Assembly (NCBI RefSeq): GCF_014197105.1
Contig: NZ_JACIEV010000009.1
Span: forward strand, 153,631-217,630
Length of the DNA: 64,000 nt
Direction of reading: 5' to 3'
DNA from: Sphingomonas jinjuensis
GTDB taxonomy: Bacteria > Pseudomonadota > Alphaproteobacteria > Sphingomonadales > Sphingomonadaceae
Part shown: positions 17,006-26,012 of the stretch, piece by piece
Numbering within the stretch: position 1 is the stretch's first letter
Layout of the letters: each line of letters starts with the position of its first letter
The notes under the pieces: generated by a model
What the model was told of the DNA's origin: nothing
The model's database searches: none
The model's input: the letters and a program-made list of their open reading frames with translations, nothing else
Program-made: the position numbers and the translations under genes

Positions 17006-18256
17006 TCATACCGGCGGGTCGTCGACCCGCGGCGATGCTGCGAGCAGTGCGTCGACCCAGGCGAGTTGGCGGGGCAGCACGACGCTGTGCAGGTCGGCCC
17101 GCTCGATCACCCGCGCCCGCGCCGCCGCCCCGAGCCGCGCCCGCTGCGCGGGGTCGCCGAGCAGTTCGACCGCGCGATCGGCGAGCCCGGCATGGTCGAA
17201 GAAGTCGACCAGCCGCCCGGTTTTCCCATCGCTGATGAACTCGCGCACCGGCGCCGTATCGCTGCCCAGGATCGCGCACCCCGTCGCCATCGCCTCCATC
17301 AGGCTCCACGACAGGACGAAGGGATAGGTCAGATACACATGCAGTGTCGACATGCGCAGCACGTTGAGGAACATCGAATATCCGAGCGCACCGACGAATA
17401 GGATACGGCTGGTGTCGCAACGGCCGGCGATCTCGTTCATGAAATGCTGGCGCCACGTCGTCCCTTGCGGCGCCGCGGCCCCATAGCCGGTGCCGTCGCG
17501 GCCGACGACCAGCACGCGGGCATTCGGACGTCGCTCCAGGATCGACGGTAGCGCGCGGACGAAACTGTGGAAACCGCGATAGGGCTCGATGTTGCGGTTG
17601 ACGAAGGTGATCAGCTCCTCACCCTGCTCGATCACCGTGCCGTTGGAGAATGTGAGTGACTGCGCCGGCCCCGGCGCGACCTGGGCGGTGTCGATGCCGT
17701 CATGGCAGACCATGATCCGCTCGCGCATCTCGGGCGGGTAGGTGCTCGCCTGGAATTGCGTCGGCGAGATACCGGCATCGGCGATATCGAACAGCATGCG
17801 CTGGGGCAGATTGCGCAGCCGGCTGCGCGCACCGCTATCGGCGGGATCCTCGACCGGCCGGAATTCGGGATCGAAGTCCCAGTCGGTTCCCGTCGCCGCG
17901 TAGAAGAATTCGCAATACAGTGCGAACCGCGCCTTCGGCCAGACATCTTTGACGAACAGTGCATCGCCCCAACCAGGATGAGCGATGATGAGGTCGGGAT
18001 GGAAGCCCTCATCGCGAAGACGCTTGGCGGATTGGAGCGCTGCCTCTGCTCTGATGATTTTCGTGTCGAAATCGCGCGCCCAGGGATGGCCCGCACCGGT
18101 CGCGTGCGTCGTCGACGAGCGGACGACGCGCGTCCCAGGCGTTGGCGGCGGTTGGTTGAAGGTCAGCGCAACCAATTCATGCCCACGCGCCGCGAGCTGT
18201 GGAGCCAAGTGCCGGAACTGCGCCGGAAAGTTTTGGTGGAGGAACAATATGCGCAC
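17006..18256 (-). CDS. GT4-family glycosyltransferase
   Basis: 416 residues, first gene of the minus-strand operon that runs to 12568. It opens RILFLHQNFPAQFRHLAPQL, the fingerprint of a GT4 subgroup found in exopolysaccharide clusters. It carries DLIIAHPGWGDALFVKDVWP, FVNRNIEPYRGFHSFVRALP, LVVGRDGTGYG and LSWSLMEAMATGCAILGSDT, with the conserved glutamates of the donor site. It starts 124 nt from the end of the RTX gene, behind that gene's terminator, so it likely has its own promoter in that gap. Donor sugar unknown. Confidence 0.9.
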   Translation of the reverse strand: MRILFLHQNFPAQFRHLAPQLAARGHELVALTFNQPPPTPGTRVVRSSTTHATGAGHPWARDFDTKIIRAEAALQSAKRLRDEGFHPDLIIAHPGWGDALFVKDVWPKARFALYCEFFYAATGTDWDFDPEFRPVEDPADSGARSRLRNLPQRMLFDIADAGISPTQFQASTYPPEMRERIMVCHDGIDTAQVAPGPAQSLTFSNGTVIEQGEELITFVNRNIEPYRGFHSFVRALPSILERRPNARVLVVGRDGTGYGAAAPQGTTWRQHFMNEIAGRCDTSRILFVGALGYSMFLNVLRMSTLHVYLTYPFVLSWSLMEAMATGCAILGSDTAPVREFISDGKTGRLVDFFDHAGLADRAVELLGDPAQRARLGAAARARVIERADLHSVVLPRQLAWVDALLAASPRVDDPPV

Positions 18257-18312
18257 GCACGGCAGGCCTTGAGAGGAAACGACGGCGCGAGCCTAGCATG
18301 GCATGCACAAAC

Positions 18313-18341
18313 AAAAAGCCCCGCCGGTTTCCCGGCGGGAC
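18313..18341 (-). terminator. Intrinsic terminator of the RTX protein gene
   Basis: The reverse strand reads GTCCCGCCGG, GAAA loop, CCGGCGGGGC and then TTTTT. The 10-bp stem with a stable GNRA-type loop lies about 40 nt after the RTX stop and separates the RTX transcript from the GT4 operon. Confidence 0.9.
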
Positions 18342-18379
18342 TAATTGTTCACCCCATCGATCGATGGAAAAATATCGAC

Positions 18380-21300
18380 TTAGACCGCAATCAGGTCGTT
18401 AAAGCCCAGCGCCGTACCAGCCGTGAGCTGCGCGAACAAGATCGCCGACGACGCCGACCCACTGCCGTCCGCATCGTAGAACAACTGACCGGTGGTCTGG
18501 TTGTAGATAAAGAACTGGCTGGTCGTGGTAGCCGTGCCCGAGACGAAGTTGTCCGCCGTCACGTTACCGCTCGAACCCAGGGCCGTGAAGATCGAGCGCG
18601 AGACGCCGATCAGGTCACCAGCCGAGAAGTCGGTGATCGTGTCGACGTTACCGTTCGACACGCCGTTCGTTGCGATCGCCGTGTTGAACAGGAACTGATC
18701 CGAACCACCGCGACCCGTCAGCGTATCGGCACCCAGACCGCCGTTGATGGTGTTCTGACCGTCGTTACCGATGATCGTGTTCGCCAAGCTGTTGCCCGTC
18801 AGCGTCATCTGCGTCGTGGCAGTCTGGCTCGACGCCGACAGCACTTCGATCGACTGTGCCGAACCACCATTGTAGGTCGAAGCGTCGTTCGTGGCCAGCG
18901 AGTAGCTCGCACTGGTGAGGACCGTATCAGATCCCTGATTGCCGGCCTCAACCACGACGTCCGCCTGCGAATAAACGCGATAGGTGTCGTTGCCAAAAAG
19001 ACCGATCAGAGTGTCGCCAACGTTCGTGTTACCGTCCTGATTGTAGATGCCCTGGCCGGTCACGGCACCCTGACCCGAGTCAAGAACGTTGTTACCGTAA
19101 TTGCCAGCGATAACCTGCGCATAGGAGTTACCGGTGAAGTTGATGTTCTCCGTGCTCCCCTGAGCGACGGTCGACAAATACTCGATACCGACGCCGTCGG
19201 CCGTAACAGCCGAGCTGCCAGTGCCCGTCGTCAGCGCACCGCCACCCAGACGATAGCTGATGCCAACGGTCAGAACCTGGTCGAAAGTGCCGTTACCGGC
19301 CGCCTCGATGATCGTGACGTTGTTATCGGCCACACGGTAGACGTCATTGCCACCGAGACCCGACAGCGTGTCATTGCCGCCACCACCAGAAAGCGTGTCG
19401 TCCAGACCACCGCCGTTGATGCGCTGTGCCAGTTCGTTGCCAACGAGCGAGAAGCCCGCACCGGTCTGGCCCGTGGTCGTGGTGTACGTCGCGTTGAGCA
19501 CCTCGACGTACGAGCCGGTGTTCAGCGTGAACCCGCTGACCGTCACGTTCGCCGTGTCCAGATCGCCTTCGCTCTGCTGCTCAAAAATGACCAGATTGGT
19601 CGAGTCGACCACATAGGTGTCATTACCGTTCAGGCCGATCAGAACATCGGTACCGCTGTTCGGTGCCGAAGTGCCGCCACCGGTGATGACGTTGGCACCG
19701 TAGTTCCCGACGATGATGTTGCCGTATGCGTTACCGGTCAGGTTGATCGCGTCAGTGCCCGAATTAACCGCAGTCGACAGAACCTCGATTTCGGACGTGC
19801 TGTAGAACGACGCGGCAGTACCGTTACCGAACTGAGAATTCAGGAAGGTCGCAGCGGCCGTATCGTTGTCGATCAGGCTATAGCTACCGCTGGTGAACAC
19901 CGTATCACGGCCACCGTTACGATCCTCCAGCACCACGTCGTTCTGGTCGTAAACGCGATAGATGTCGTTGCCGGCCAGACCCATCAGGGTGTCGGCGAAC
20001 TGGGCACCGAGATTGAACGCGCCGTTCGAGTCGACACCGCGATTACCATCGAGGATGTTGTCGCTGGCATTGCCGACGATCAACTGGCTCGCAACGTTAC
20101 CATTGAGGAACGGCACCGAAACGGTCGACGTATTCTCGCTGTTCAGGTTGCGCGAGCCGTCAACGGTGTCGAAGCCGTAGCTGGTGATCGCAAAGTTCGG
20201 GTTGCGGGCACCTGCCTGCGTGAAGCGCACCGATCCGGTCGCAAACAGCTGCTCGATACCGAGGTTCGCACCAAGCGTGATGGCCGCGCTAGTAATGACC
20301 GCATCGAGCGCGTCGTTGGTCGAGCCGCCCGAGCCGTTCGCTTCAACGATCGTGTCACCACCATCGACCACGTAGATGTCGTTACCCAGGCCGCCCGTCA
20401 GCGTGTCGTTGCCGCCACCGCCAATCAGGATGTCGTTACCAGCACCGCCGGTGATCACCTGGTCCCCTACACCACCCGTGAGGGTGACACCAGTTCCGAC
20501 CGTGGCAACGATGTTCTCGATGCTCTGAGTACCCGACGAGAAACTGACAGCCGTGTTGACGGTGTCGTTGCCGCCGTTCGCAGCCTCGATGACCTGGGTG
20601 CCAGCAACCGACACCGTGTAGGTATCGTCGCCGCCGAGGCCGATCAGCGTATCAACGCTGGTCGTGCCACCCGCGAGCACGTTAGCCCCCTGGTTGCCGA
20701 TAATCGTCTGCGAGAACTCGTTGCCCGTCAGGTTCAGTGCGGTCGTGCCGCTCTGATCGGCGGCCGAGAGAATCTCAACCTCCTGGCCGGCGGTCAGCGT
20801 GTAACCGGTGCTGACGTTCGCCACGACAACGCTAGTCGCCACGAAGACGGTGTCATTACCCTGACCAGCAGCCTCGCCGATGACGTCATTGGCGTTGCGC
20901 ACAAGGTAGGTGTCGTCGCCCAGACGACCGAGAAGCGTGTCACCCGCCGAACCCGCGGTGTTGACGCCACCATCGAGGACGTTGTTCGCGTTATTGCCCG
21001 TCAGCGTCTGAACGCGCTCGTTACCCGTAAGGTTGACCGCGTTGCTACCGGTCGCCTCGAGCAGCTCGACCTGCGAATTCGCCGCCAGCGTGAACGACAC
21101 CGACGCCAGCACCTTATCGAGCGTGCCGGCCGCGCCGGTGCCCGTGTCGTCACCCTCGATGACCTGGTCACCCGAGTCGTCGACGATGAACGTGTCGTTG
21201 CCCGAACCGCCGATCAGCGTGTCGGCACCCGTGCCACCGTCGAGATAGTCATTGCCGTCGCCGCCCTGGATGACGTCATTACCGCCCAGGCCGTTGATCG

Positions 21301-21388
21301 TGTCGTCGCCAGCCAGACCGCTGATGACGTCGCCGTCCGCCGTACCAGTCAGATTGTCGGCAGCCGCAGTGCCGTTAATTACCGCCAT
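18380..21388 (-). CDS. RTX-type calcium-binding repeat protein, predicted type I secretion substrate
   Basis: 1002 residues with no N-terminal signal peptide. Residues 10-65 hold tandem GGxGxDxLx nonapeptides (GLGGNDVIQGGDGNDYLDGG). More lie near 314-340, 659-682 and 880-895. About eight longer modules of 85-155 residues follow a pattern: I/V-E-x-L anchor (107, 204, 290, 378, 534, 628, 735, 847), then LTGNxxxQxIxGNxGxN, then DTLIGLxGNDTYxV and a DTVxT strand. The C-terminus (NVDTITDFSAGD onward) resembles the serralysin C-terminal domain and ends in DLIAV, as type I substrates often do. I count one Lys and no Cys, Trp or His. A GGGAGA site precedes the ATG. The type I exporter genes are divergent at 22816. 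Function may be S-layer, adhesin or matrix protein. Confidence 0.9.
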   Translation of the reverse strand: MAVINGTAAADNLTGTADGDVISGLAGDDTINGLGGNDVIQGGDGNDYLDGGTGADTLIGGSGNDTFIVDDSGDQVIEGDDTGTGAAGTLDKVLASVSFTLAANSQVELLEATGSNAVNLTGNERVQTLTGNNANNVLDGGVNTAGSAGDTLLGRLGDDTYLVRNANDVIGEAAGQGNDTVFVATSVVVANVSTGYTLTAGQEVEILSAADQSGTTALNLTGNEFSQTIIGNQGANVLAGGTTSVDTLIGLGGDDTYTVSVAGTQVIEAANGGNDTVNTAVSFSSGTQSIENIVATVGTGVTLTGGVGDQVITGGAGNDILIGGGGNDTLTGGLGNDIYVVDGGDTIVEANGSGGSTNDALDAVITSAAITLGANLGIEQLFATGSVRFTQAGARNPNFAITSYGFDTVDGSRNLNSENTSTVSVPFLNGNVASQLIVGNASDNILDGNRGVDSNGAFNLGAQFADTLMGLAGNDIYRVYDQNDVVLEDRNGGRDTVFTSGSYSLIDNDTAAATFLNSQFGNGTAASFYSTSEIEVLSTAVNSGTDAINLTGNAYGNIIVGNYGANVITGGGTSAPNSGTDVLIGLNGNDTYVVDSTNLVIFEQQSEGDLDTANVTVSGFTLNTGSYVEVLNATYTTTTGQTGAGFSLVGNELAQRINGGGLDDTLSGGGGNDTLSGLGGNDVYRVADNNVTIIEAAGNGTFDQVLTVGISYRLGGGALTTGTGSSAVTADGVGIEYLSTVAQGSTENINFTGNSYAQVIAGNYGNNVLDSGQGAVTGQGIYNQDGNTNVGDTLIGLFGNDTYRVYSQADVVVEAGNQGSDTVLTSASYSLATNDASTYNGGSAQSIEVLSASSQTATTQMTLTGNSLANTIIGNDGQNTINGGLGADTLTGRGGSDQFLFNTAIATNGVSNGNVDTITDFSAGDLIGVSRSIFTALGSSGNVTADNFVSGTATTTSQFFIYNQTTGQLFYDADGSGSASSAILFAQLTAGTALGFNDLIAV

Positions 21389-21686
21389 TTCTGGTCTCCC
21401 AAAATACCAAATCAGTTCAATGTTAAGGACACGGAACCCAGCCGACTCCCGTCCGACTGGTACGCACCGCCACTCCGGCTCGCCCCCTCCAACGAGGACC
21501 GAAACGCGGACGATACGGCAAGGCCAAAAGTATTAGCTGGTTATCCCCCTTAGCATTTGCGCTCGCCGGATTAAGCGAGGCCGCGTTCGTTGACAATAGG
21601 CAACCGTCGCGAAAGGCGCAGCCAGCCGTGGTTTTTATGCACTACCGCTATTTACCCGATGTAGTGTCGCTATCGGGCCACAGCGA
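21389..21686. other. Intergenic region upstream of the RTX gene
   Basis: About 300 bp with no credible gene. On the reverse strand it must hold the RTX promoter and leader. TTGTCA (21596-21591 region) with TAATCC 17 nt later is the only -35/-10-like pair I could find, and its -10 half is weak. The leader would be about 170 nt. No clear hairpin was seen. Confidence 0.5.
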
Positions 21687-22658
21687 TCAGGTGTGGCTCA
21701 AATGCTTGGCGCCGACGTAGCGGTCGACTATCGAACGATTCGTTAACGGCACGGCCGATCGTCTGCCGAGCAGATAGGTGCAACTGGCCCCGTCCATCGC
21801 CTCGGGCCGGTCGACCAGCATCCGGTCGAACCGCTTGAGCCAGGAAAAGCCTATCCTTGCCAGCGCCTTGGTGGCCAATCGCGCCCGCGGCGCCCTGGCG
21901 AAGGCGAGCAGGAAGTTCTCGATGCTCCACGCCAGCGTCGTGCCCGGTCCGGCGACCATGCCCGCCTCGACTTCCTCGAAGTTGCGAAACAAGCGGCGGT
22001 GGCCCGACAAGGTATAGCGCGTGAAATCATAGGCGCCTTCGTGGACTTGCTGCATGAAGGGCAGTTCGGAATAAAGATAACCGCCAAGCTTGACGACGCG
22101 GCCGATCTCCGCCGCAACGCGTTCCGGGTTGATCACATGCTCCAGGACGGCGGTCGTGACGACGGCGTCGAAGCTGCCGTCGACGAACGGCAAGTCGTGA
22201 CCGTCGCAGAACAGGTCGACGCTGGCGCGGACGTCGACGTCGCAATAGACGATGCGCCGGCCGGCGGCGCCCAGCATCGGATCGACCCAGGCACGCTGGC
22301 CGCCCGCCCCCACGACCAGGATCGCCGCATGGCCGGGCAACAGCGTCGACAGATGCGGCACGACGCGGTGCGCCGCCAGGTTGACCGATGGTTCCGGGAC
22401 ATAACGCGCCAGCCCGCGCTTGCCGCCGCCATCGCCGGGCAAGGCCGGGGGCCGGCGATAGTCGTCAGCCGCGAACATGTCGTTGTCGGGCCTGAACAGC
22501 ACGGGTCGGCCGTGCGACACCGGATAGCGCGTCCCGCAGCCATGGCAGGTCAGCTCGTCGCCTGCCTGCGACAGCGGCGTCGCGGCGCACAGCGGGCAGC
22601 GAAAGCGCGAGAGGAGAAACGGATCGATCGCCGAATGGTCTGGCATGAGAGCGCGCAT
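21687..22658 (-). CDS. SAM-dependent methyltransferase with N-terminal zinc-ribbon
   Basis: About 323 residues. The N-terminus holds two CxxC pairs (FRCPLCAATPL and LTCHGCGTRYPV) like a Trm112-type zinc ribbon. The methyltransferase core follows: AAILVVGAGGQRAWVDPML, the acidic CDVDVRASVDLFCDG, then FDAVVTTAVLEHVINPERVA and VVKLGGYLYSELPFMQ. ATGs at 22658 and 22646 are both possible starts. It lies upstream of the RTX gene on the same strand and is divergent from the type I secretion operon, so it may modify a surface glycan. The target is unknown. Confidence 0.82.
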   Translation of the reverse strand: MRALMPDHSAIDPFLLSRFRCPLCAATPLSQAGDELTCHGCGTRYPVSHGRPVLFRPDNDMFAADDYRRPPALPGDGGGKRGLARYVPEPSVNLAAHRVVPHLSTLLPGHAAILVVGAGGQRAWVDPMLGAAGRRIVYCDVDVRASVDLFCDGHDLPFVDGSFDAVVTTAVLEHVINPERVAAEIGRVVKLGGYLYSELPFMQQVHEGAYDFTRYTLSGHRRLFRNFEEVEAGMVAGPGTTLAWSIENFLLAFARAPRARLATKALARIGFSWLKRFDRMLVDRPEAMDGASCTYLLGRRSAVPLTNRSIVDRYVGAKHLSHT

Positions 22659-22815
22659 AGGCCCTGGCAACGCGCGGTCAAGCTGCACGACCCGCCGCCA
22701 GATGAAGCCGATGTGAACAACTTGTCATTGCGGAGGGGGCAGTCGAACGCTGGACGTTGCGTAGAGTTCCGGCTAAGCGCGGCCGGATGAGAAGGCCGCT
22801 GCGCGGTCGCTAGCT

Positions 22816-24279
22816 GTGGCCCAATACATGCAGTCATGCTTACCCGCGATGGCGTCAGCCCGGCGCGTTGCGACCCTGACCTTGCTGACCGGCGCTGCGG
22901 CGCTGGCGGTGCCAGGCGCGAGCTTTGCCCAGACCGCCCTGCCCGCGCCGACCGGCGCGCCGCTCAAGATCGATGCGGCGAACGATCCGATCCTGGGACT
23001 GTCGCGGATCACCGGCAACGCGGAATTCTTCACGCGCACCGTTGCGGCGGCGGTCGATCGCCACCCGGCACTGACCGAGGCCGAGGCGCAGATCGACCAG
23101 GCGAAGGCGCAGAAGGGCCAGGCGCGCGCGGCGCTCCTGCCCAGCGCCGACGTATCGCTGAGCACCTATCGCACGCTCGATCGCCAGTTCGGGACACTCA
23201 ACCCCTCGCTTTCGGTCCGGAACATCGTCGAAAAGACGAGACCCACCCGCCAGACTGACGGCCTGCTCTCCGTCAACCAGCTCGCCTTCGACGGCGGCGC
23301 CGCGTTCAAGCGCATTTCGGCGGCGAGCGCGCGGATCAGCGCCGCGGTGGCAGGGGTCGACGACGCCGCCAATCGCGTCGCGCTCAGCACGATCGGCGCC
23401 TGGTACGACGTCTTCACCTTCCGCCAGCTGCTGACGCTCGCCGAGCAATATCGCAAGGATCAGCAGAGCCGGCGGTCGGACATGCTCGATCGCATCAACC
23501 AGGGCGTGGCGGCGGTGACCGATCTCGCCCGGGTCGACAGTGCGGTTGCCGGCGTCGACACGCGGATCGCCAACTATCGCCGTCAATTAGCCAATGCCGA
23601 GGCGCGCTATGCCGAGCTGACCGGGGCGCCCGCCCCGGCCGAACTCGATCGCGCGCCGTCGCTGGGCGTCGAGCCGGCGAGCGCCGAGGCCGCCCGCGTC
23701 GCCGCGTTGCAGGTGCCGTCGGTAAAGGCCGCGCAGGACCAGGCACGCGCCGCGCGCTACGATGCCAAGGCGGTGCAGGCCGATACCTACCCGACGCTCG
23801 GCGTGTCGGTGGTCGCTGGCCGCTACGGCTTTTTCGAGACGCCTGGCGATTACGACGTCCGCGCGCTCGCGACCGTGCGCGCCCGGATCGGCGGCGGCAT
23901 CCAGGCGCGCGCCGACGAGGCGAAGGCGCGCGGCAATGCCCAGGCCGCCCGTACCGCGACCGTGATCGAGGAAGCACGCCGCGACGCCGCGATCGCCTGG
24001 GGCGATCTGGCCGCGCTCAACGATCAGATCGCGGCACTGCAGAAGAGCTATCTCGCCAGCCGCCAGTCGCGCGACACCATCGTCGAGCGCTTCCGGCTGA
24101 CGCGCGGCACGTTGATCGACGTGCTCGATTCCAACGACACCTATTTCGCCGCCGCGGCGAGCTATGTCGAAACGCTCGCCGACCGCGATGCCGCGCATTA
24201 CGTGCTGCTCGCCCGCACCGGGCGCCTGCTCGACGCGCTCGGCATCAAGCCTGCCAACGAGGTCTATCGAATCCGATGA
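22816..24279 (+). CDS. TolC-family outer-membrane channel of the type I secretion system
   Basis: 487 residues. A signal peptide (TLTLLTGAAALAVPGASFAQ) precedes a mature domain with the two-fold repeated helical pattern of outer-membrane efflux proteins, for example ALTEAEAQIDQAKAQKGQAR and the later RQSRDTIVERFRLTRGTLID. The track start is GTG at 22816. ATGs at 22828 and 22849 are possible, and the last gives a more typical signal peptide. It overlaps the ABC gene by 4 bp and is the first gene of the operon. It likely completes the channel for the RTX protein encoded divergently. Confidence 0.92.
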   Translation: MAQYMQSCLPAMASARRVATLTLLTGAAALAVPGASFAQTALPAPTGAPLKIDAANDPILGLSRITGNAEFFTRTVAAAVDRHPALTEAEAQIDQAKAQKGQARAALLPSADVSLSTYRTLDRQFGTLNPSLSVRNIVEKTRPTRQTDGLLSVNQLAFDGGAAFKRISAASARISAAVAGVDDAANRVALSTIGAWYDVFTFRQLLTLAEQYRKDQQSRRSDMLDRINQGVAAVTDLARVDSAVAGVDTRIANYRRQLANAEARYAELTGAPAPAELDRAPSLGVEPASAEAARVAALQVPSVKAAQDQARAARYDAKAVQADTYPTLGVSVVAGRYGFFETPGDYDVRALATVRARIGGGIQARADEAKARGNAQAARTATVIEEARRDAAIAWGDLAALNDQIAALQKSYLASRQSRDTIVERFRLTRGTLIDVLDSNDTYFAAAASYVETLADRDAAHYVLLARTGRLLDALGIKPANEVYRIR

Positions 24280-26006
24280 GCACCGAGTCTCTCGTTCCCG
24301 AGCGCAAGCCGCGTTTCGCGGCCTGGCTGGTCGAGCCCATGCTCGCCAACAAGTCGACCTATATGAAGGTCGGACTGGCGGCGCTGCTGATCAACCTGTT
24401 CGGTCTCGTCACGTCGCTCTATTCGATGACGGTCTACGATCGCGTCGTGCCCAACAATGCGACGACGTCGCTGGTCGCCCTGACGATCGGCCTGCTGATC
24501 GTTCTGGTGTTCGACTTCATCCTGCGCACGCTGCGCGCCTATTTCATCGACATCGCCGGCGCCAACGTCGACCGCGAGGTCGGCCAGCGCACCTTCCAGC
24601 GGCTGCTGTCGATCCGACTCGACGCGCGCCGCGGCTCGACCGGCCAGCTGACCGGGCTGATGCGCGAGCTGGAGTCGCTGCGCGACTTCCTCGCCTCGGC
24701 GACGATGACCGCGATCATCGACGTCCCCTTTATCTTCATTACCCTGCTCGTCATCGGCGCGATCGGCGGCTGGCTGGTGATGGTGCCGATCGTCATGATC
24801 CCGATCGTCGTCGGCGCCGGCCTCCTCACCTATCCGGCGCTCGACCGGCTCGCCGGCTCGGTGATGAACCACGGCCTCAACAAGTCGTCGGTGCTGGTCG
24901 AGGCGATCGGCGGGCTGGAGACGGTGAAGGTCATCAATGCCGCGCCGCTGCTGCAGAAGCGCTGGCTGGAGGCGACCGATTCCCACGCCGACAGCTCGCT
25001 GCGCCAGCGACTGGTCGCGACGCTCGGCGTCAACGTCGCCGCCACCGCGCAGAGCCTGTCCTACGCCGGCATCATCGTCGTCGGTGTCTTCCTGATCGCC
25101 GATCGCCACCTGACGACGGGCGGCCTCATTGCCTGCTCGCTGCTCGGCGGCCGCGCGGTCCAGCCGCTCGGCTCGATCGCGCAGCTGCTGTCGCGCCTGA
25201 CCGGCGCGCGCACCGCCTATCAGCAGGTCAACGCCTTCATGTCGCAGCCCAGCGAGATTTCCGAAAGCGATCAGCTGAAGCCAAACAAGCTGCAGGGCCT
25301 CATCGAATTCCGCAACGTGACCTTCCGCTATCCGGGCGCCAAGCAGGACGCGTTGAAGGACATCAACCTCGTCATCAAGCCTGGCGAGCGCGTCGGCATC
25401 CTCGGCCGGATCGGCTCGGGCAAGTCGACGCTCGCACGCATGGCGCTTGGCCTCTACCAGCCGACCGACGGGCTGGTGATGATCGACGGCACCGACCTTC
25501 GCCAGATGGACCTGGTGTCGGTTCGCCGCCACGTCGGTGCCGCGCTCCAGGAAAGCGTGCTGCTGACCGGCTCGATCCGCGAGAACATCATCCTCGGCCG
25601 CGACGGCATCGACGACGAGGAAATGCTCCGCGTCGCCCGGCTGACCGGCGTCCACGACTTCGTCGGCCAGATCGCCAACGGCTATGACCTGAAGCTCGCC
25701 GACCGCGGCGAGGGCCTGTCGGGCGGCCAGCGCCAGAGCATCGCGCTGTCGCGGGCGCTCGTCGGCAGGCCCAGCGTCATCGTCTTCGACGAACCGACCA
25801 GCGGCATGGACATGCAGTCGGAGGAAATTCTGATCGCCCGGCTGGCGGAAGAACTTGCCGACCGGACCGTCATCGTCGTCACCCATCGTCCCTCGCTGCT
25901 GAAGCTCGTCAACCGCGTGCTCGTGATCCAGGACGGCCGCATCGCGGTCGACGGACCGCGCGACGATGTGCTTCGCCGCCTCACCCAACCCCAGCGAGCT
26001 GCGTAA
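24276..26006 (+). CDS. Type I secretion ABC transporter (permease/ATPase)
   Basis: 576 residues. The membrane domain covers roughly residues 30-320, beginning VGLAALLINLFGLVTSLYSM with the conserved MTVYDRVVPNNA. The ATPase domain has Walker A GRIGSGKSTLARMALG, signature LSGGQRQSIALSRAL and Walker B VIVFDEPTSGMD. A full C39 peptidase domain is absent, which fits RTX or LapA-like substrates rather than double-glycine peptides. It overlaps tolC by 4 bp, and the HlyD gene starts 6 nt after it. It resembles the AtrB and LapB types of transporter. Confidence 0.95.
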   Translation: MSTESLVPERKPRFAAWLVEPMLANKSTYMKVGLAALLINLFGLVTSLYSMTVYDRVVPNNATTSLVALTIGLLIVLVFDFILRTLRAYFIDIAGANVDREVGQRTFQRLLSIRLDARRGSTGQLTGLMRELESLRDFLASATMTAIIDVPFIFITLLVIGAIGGWLVMVPIVMIPIVVGAGLLTYPALDRLAGSVMNHGLNKSSVLVEAIGGLETVKVINAAPLLQKRWLEATDSHADSSLRQRLVATLGVNVAATAQSLSYAGIIVVGVFLIADRHLTTGGLIACSLLGGRAVQPLGSIAQLLSRLTGARTAYQQVNAFMSQPSEISESDQLKPNKLQGLIEFRNVTFRYPGAKQDALKDINLVIKPGERVGILGRIGSGKSTLARMALGLYQPTDGLVMIDGTDLRQMDLVSVRRHVGAALQESVLLTGSIRENIILGRDGIDDEEMLRVARLTGVHDFVGQIANGYDLKLADRGEGLSGGQRQSIALSRALVGRPSVIVFDEPTSGMDMQSEEILIARLAEELADRTVIVVTHRPSLLKLVNRVLVIQDGRIAVDGPRDDVLRRLTQPQRAA

Positions 26007-26012
26007 CCGATC

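Noticed and set aside
17702..21553. 1283-residue plus-strand open frame over the RTX gene
   Set aside because: It is the antisense of the repeat-rich RTX gene and the start of the GT4 gene. The protein is Arg/Val/Asp-rich with no known motif. Absence of stops is explained by the constrained GGxGxD codons on the other strand.
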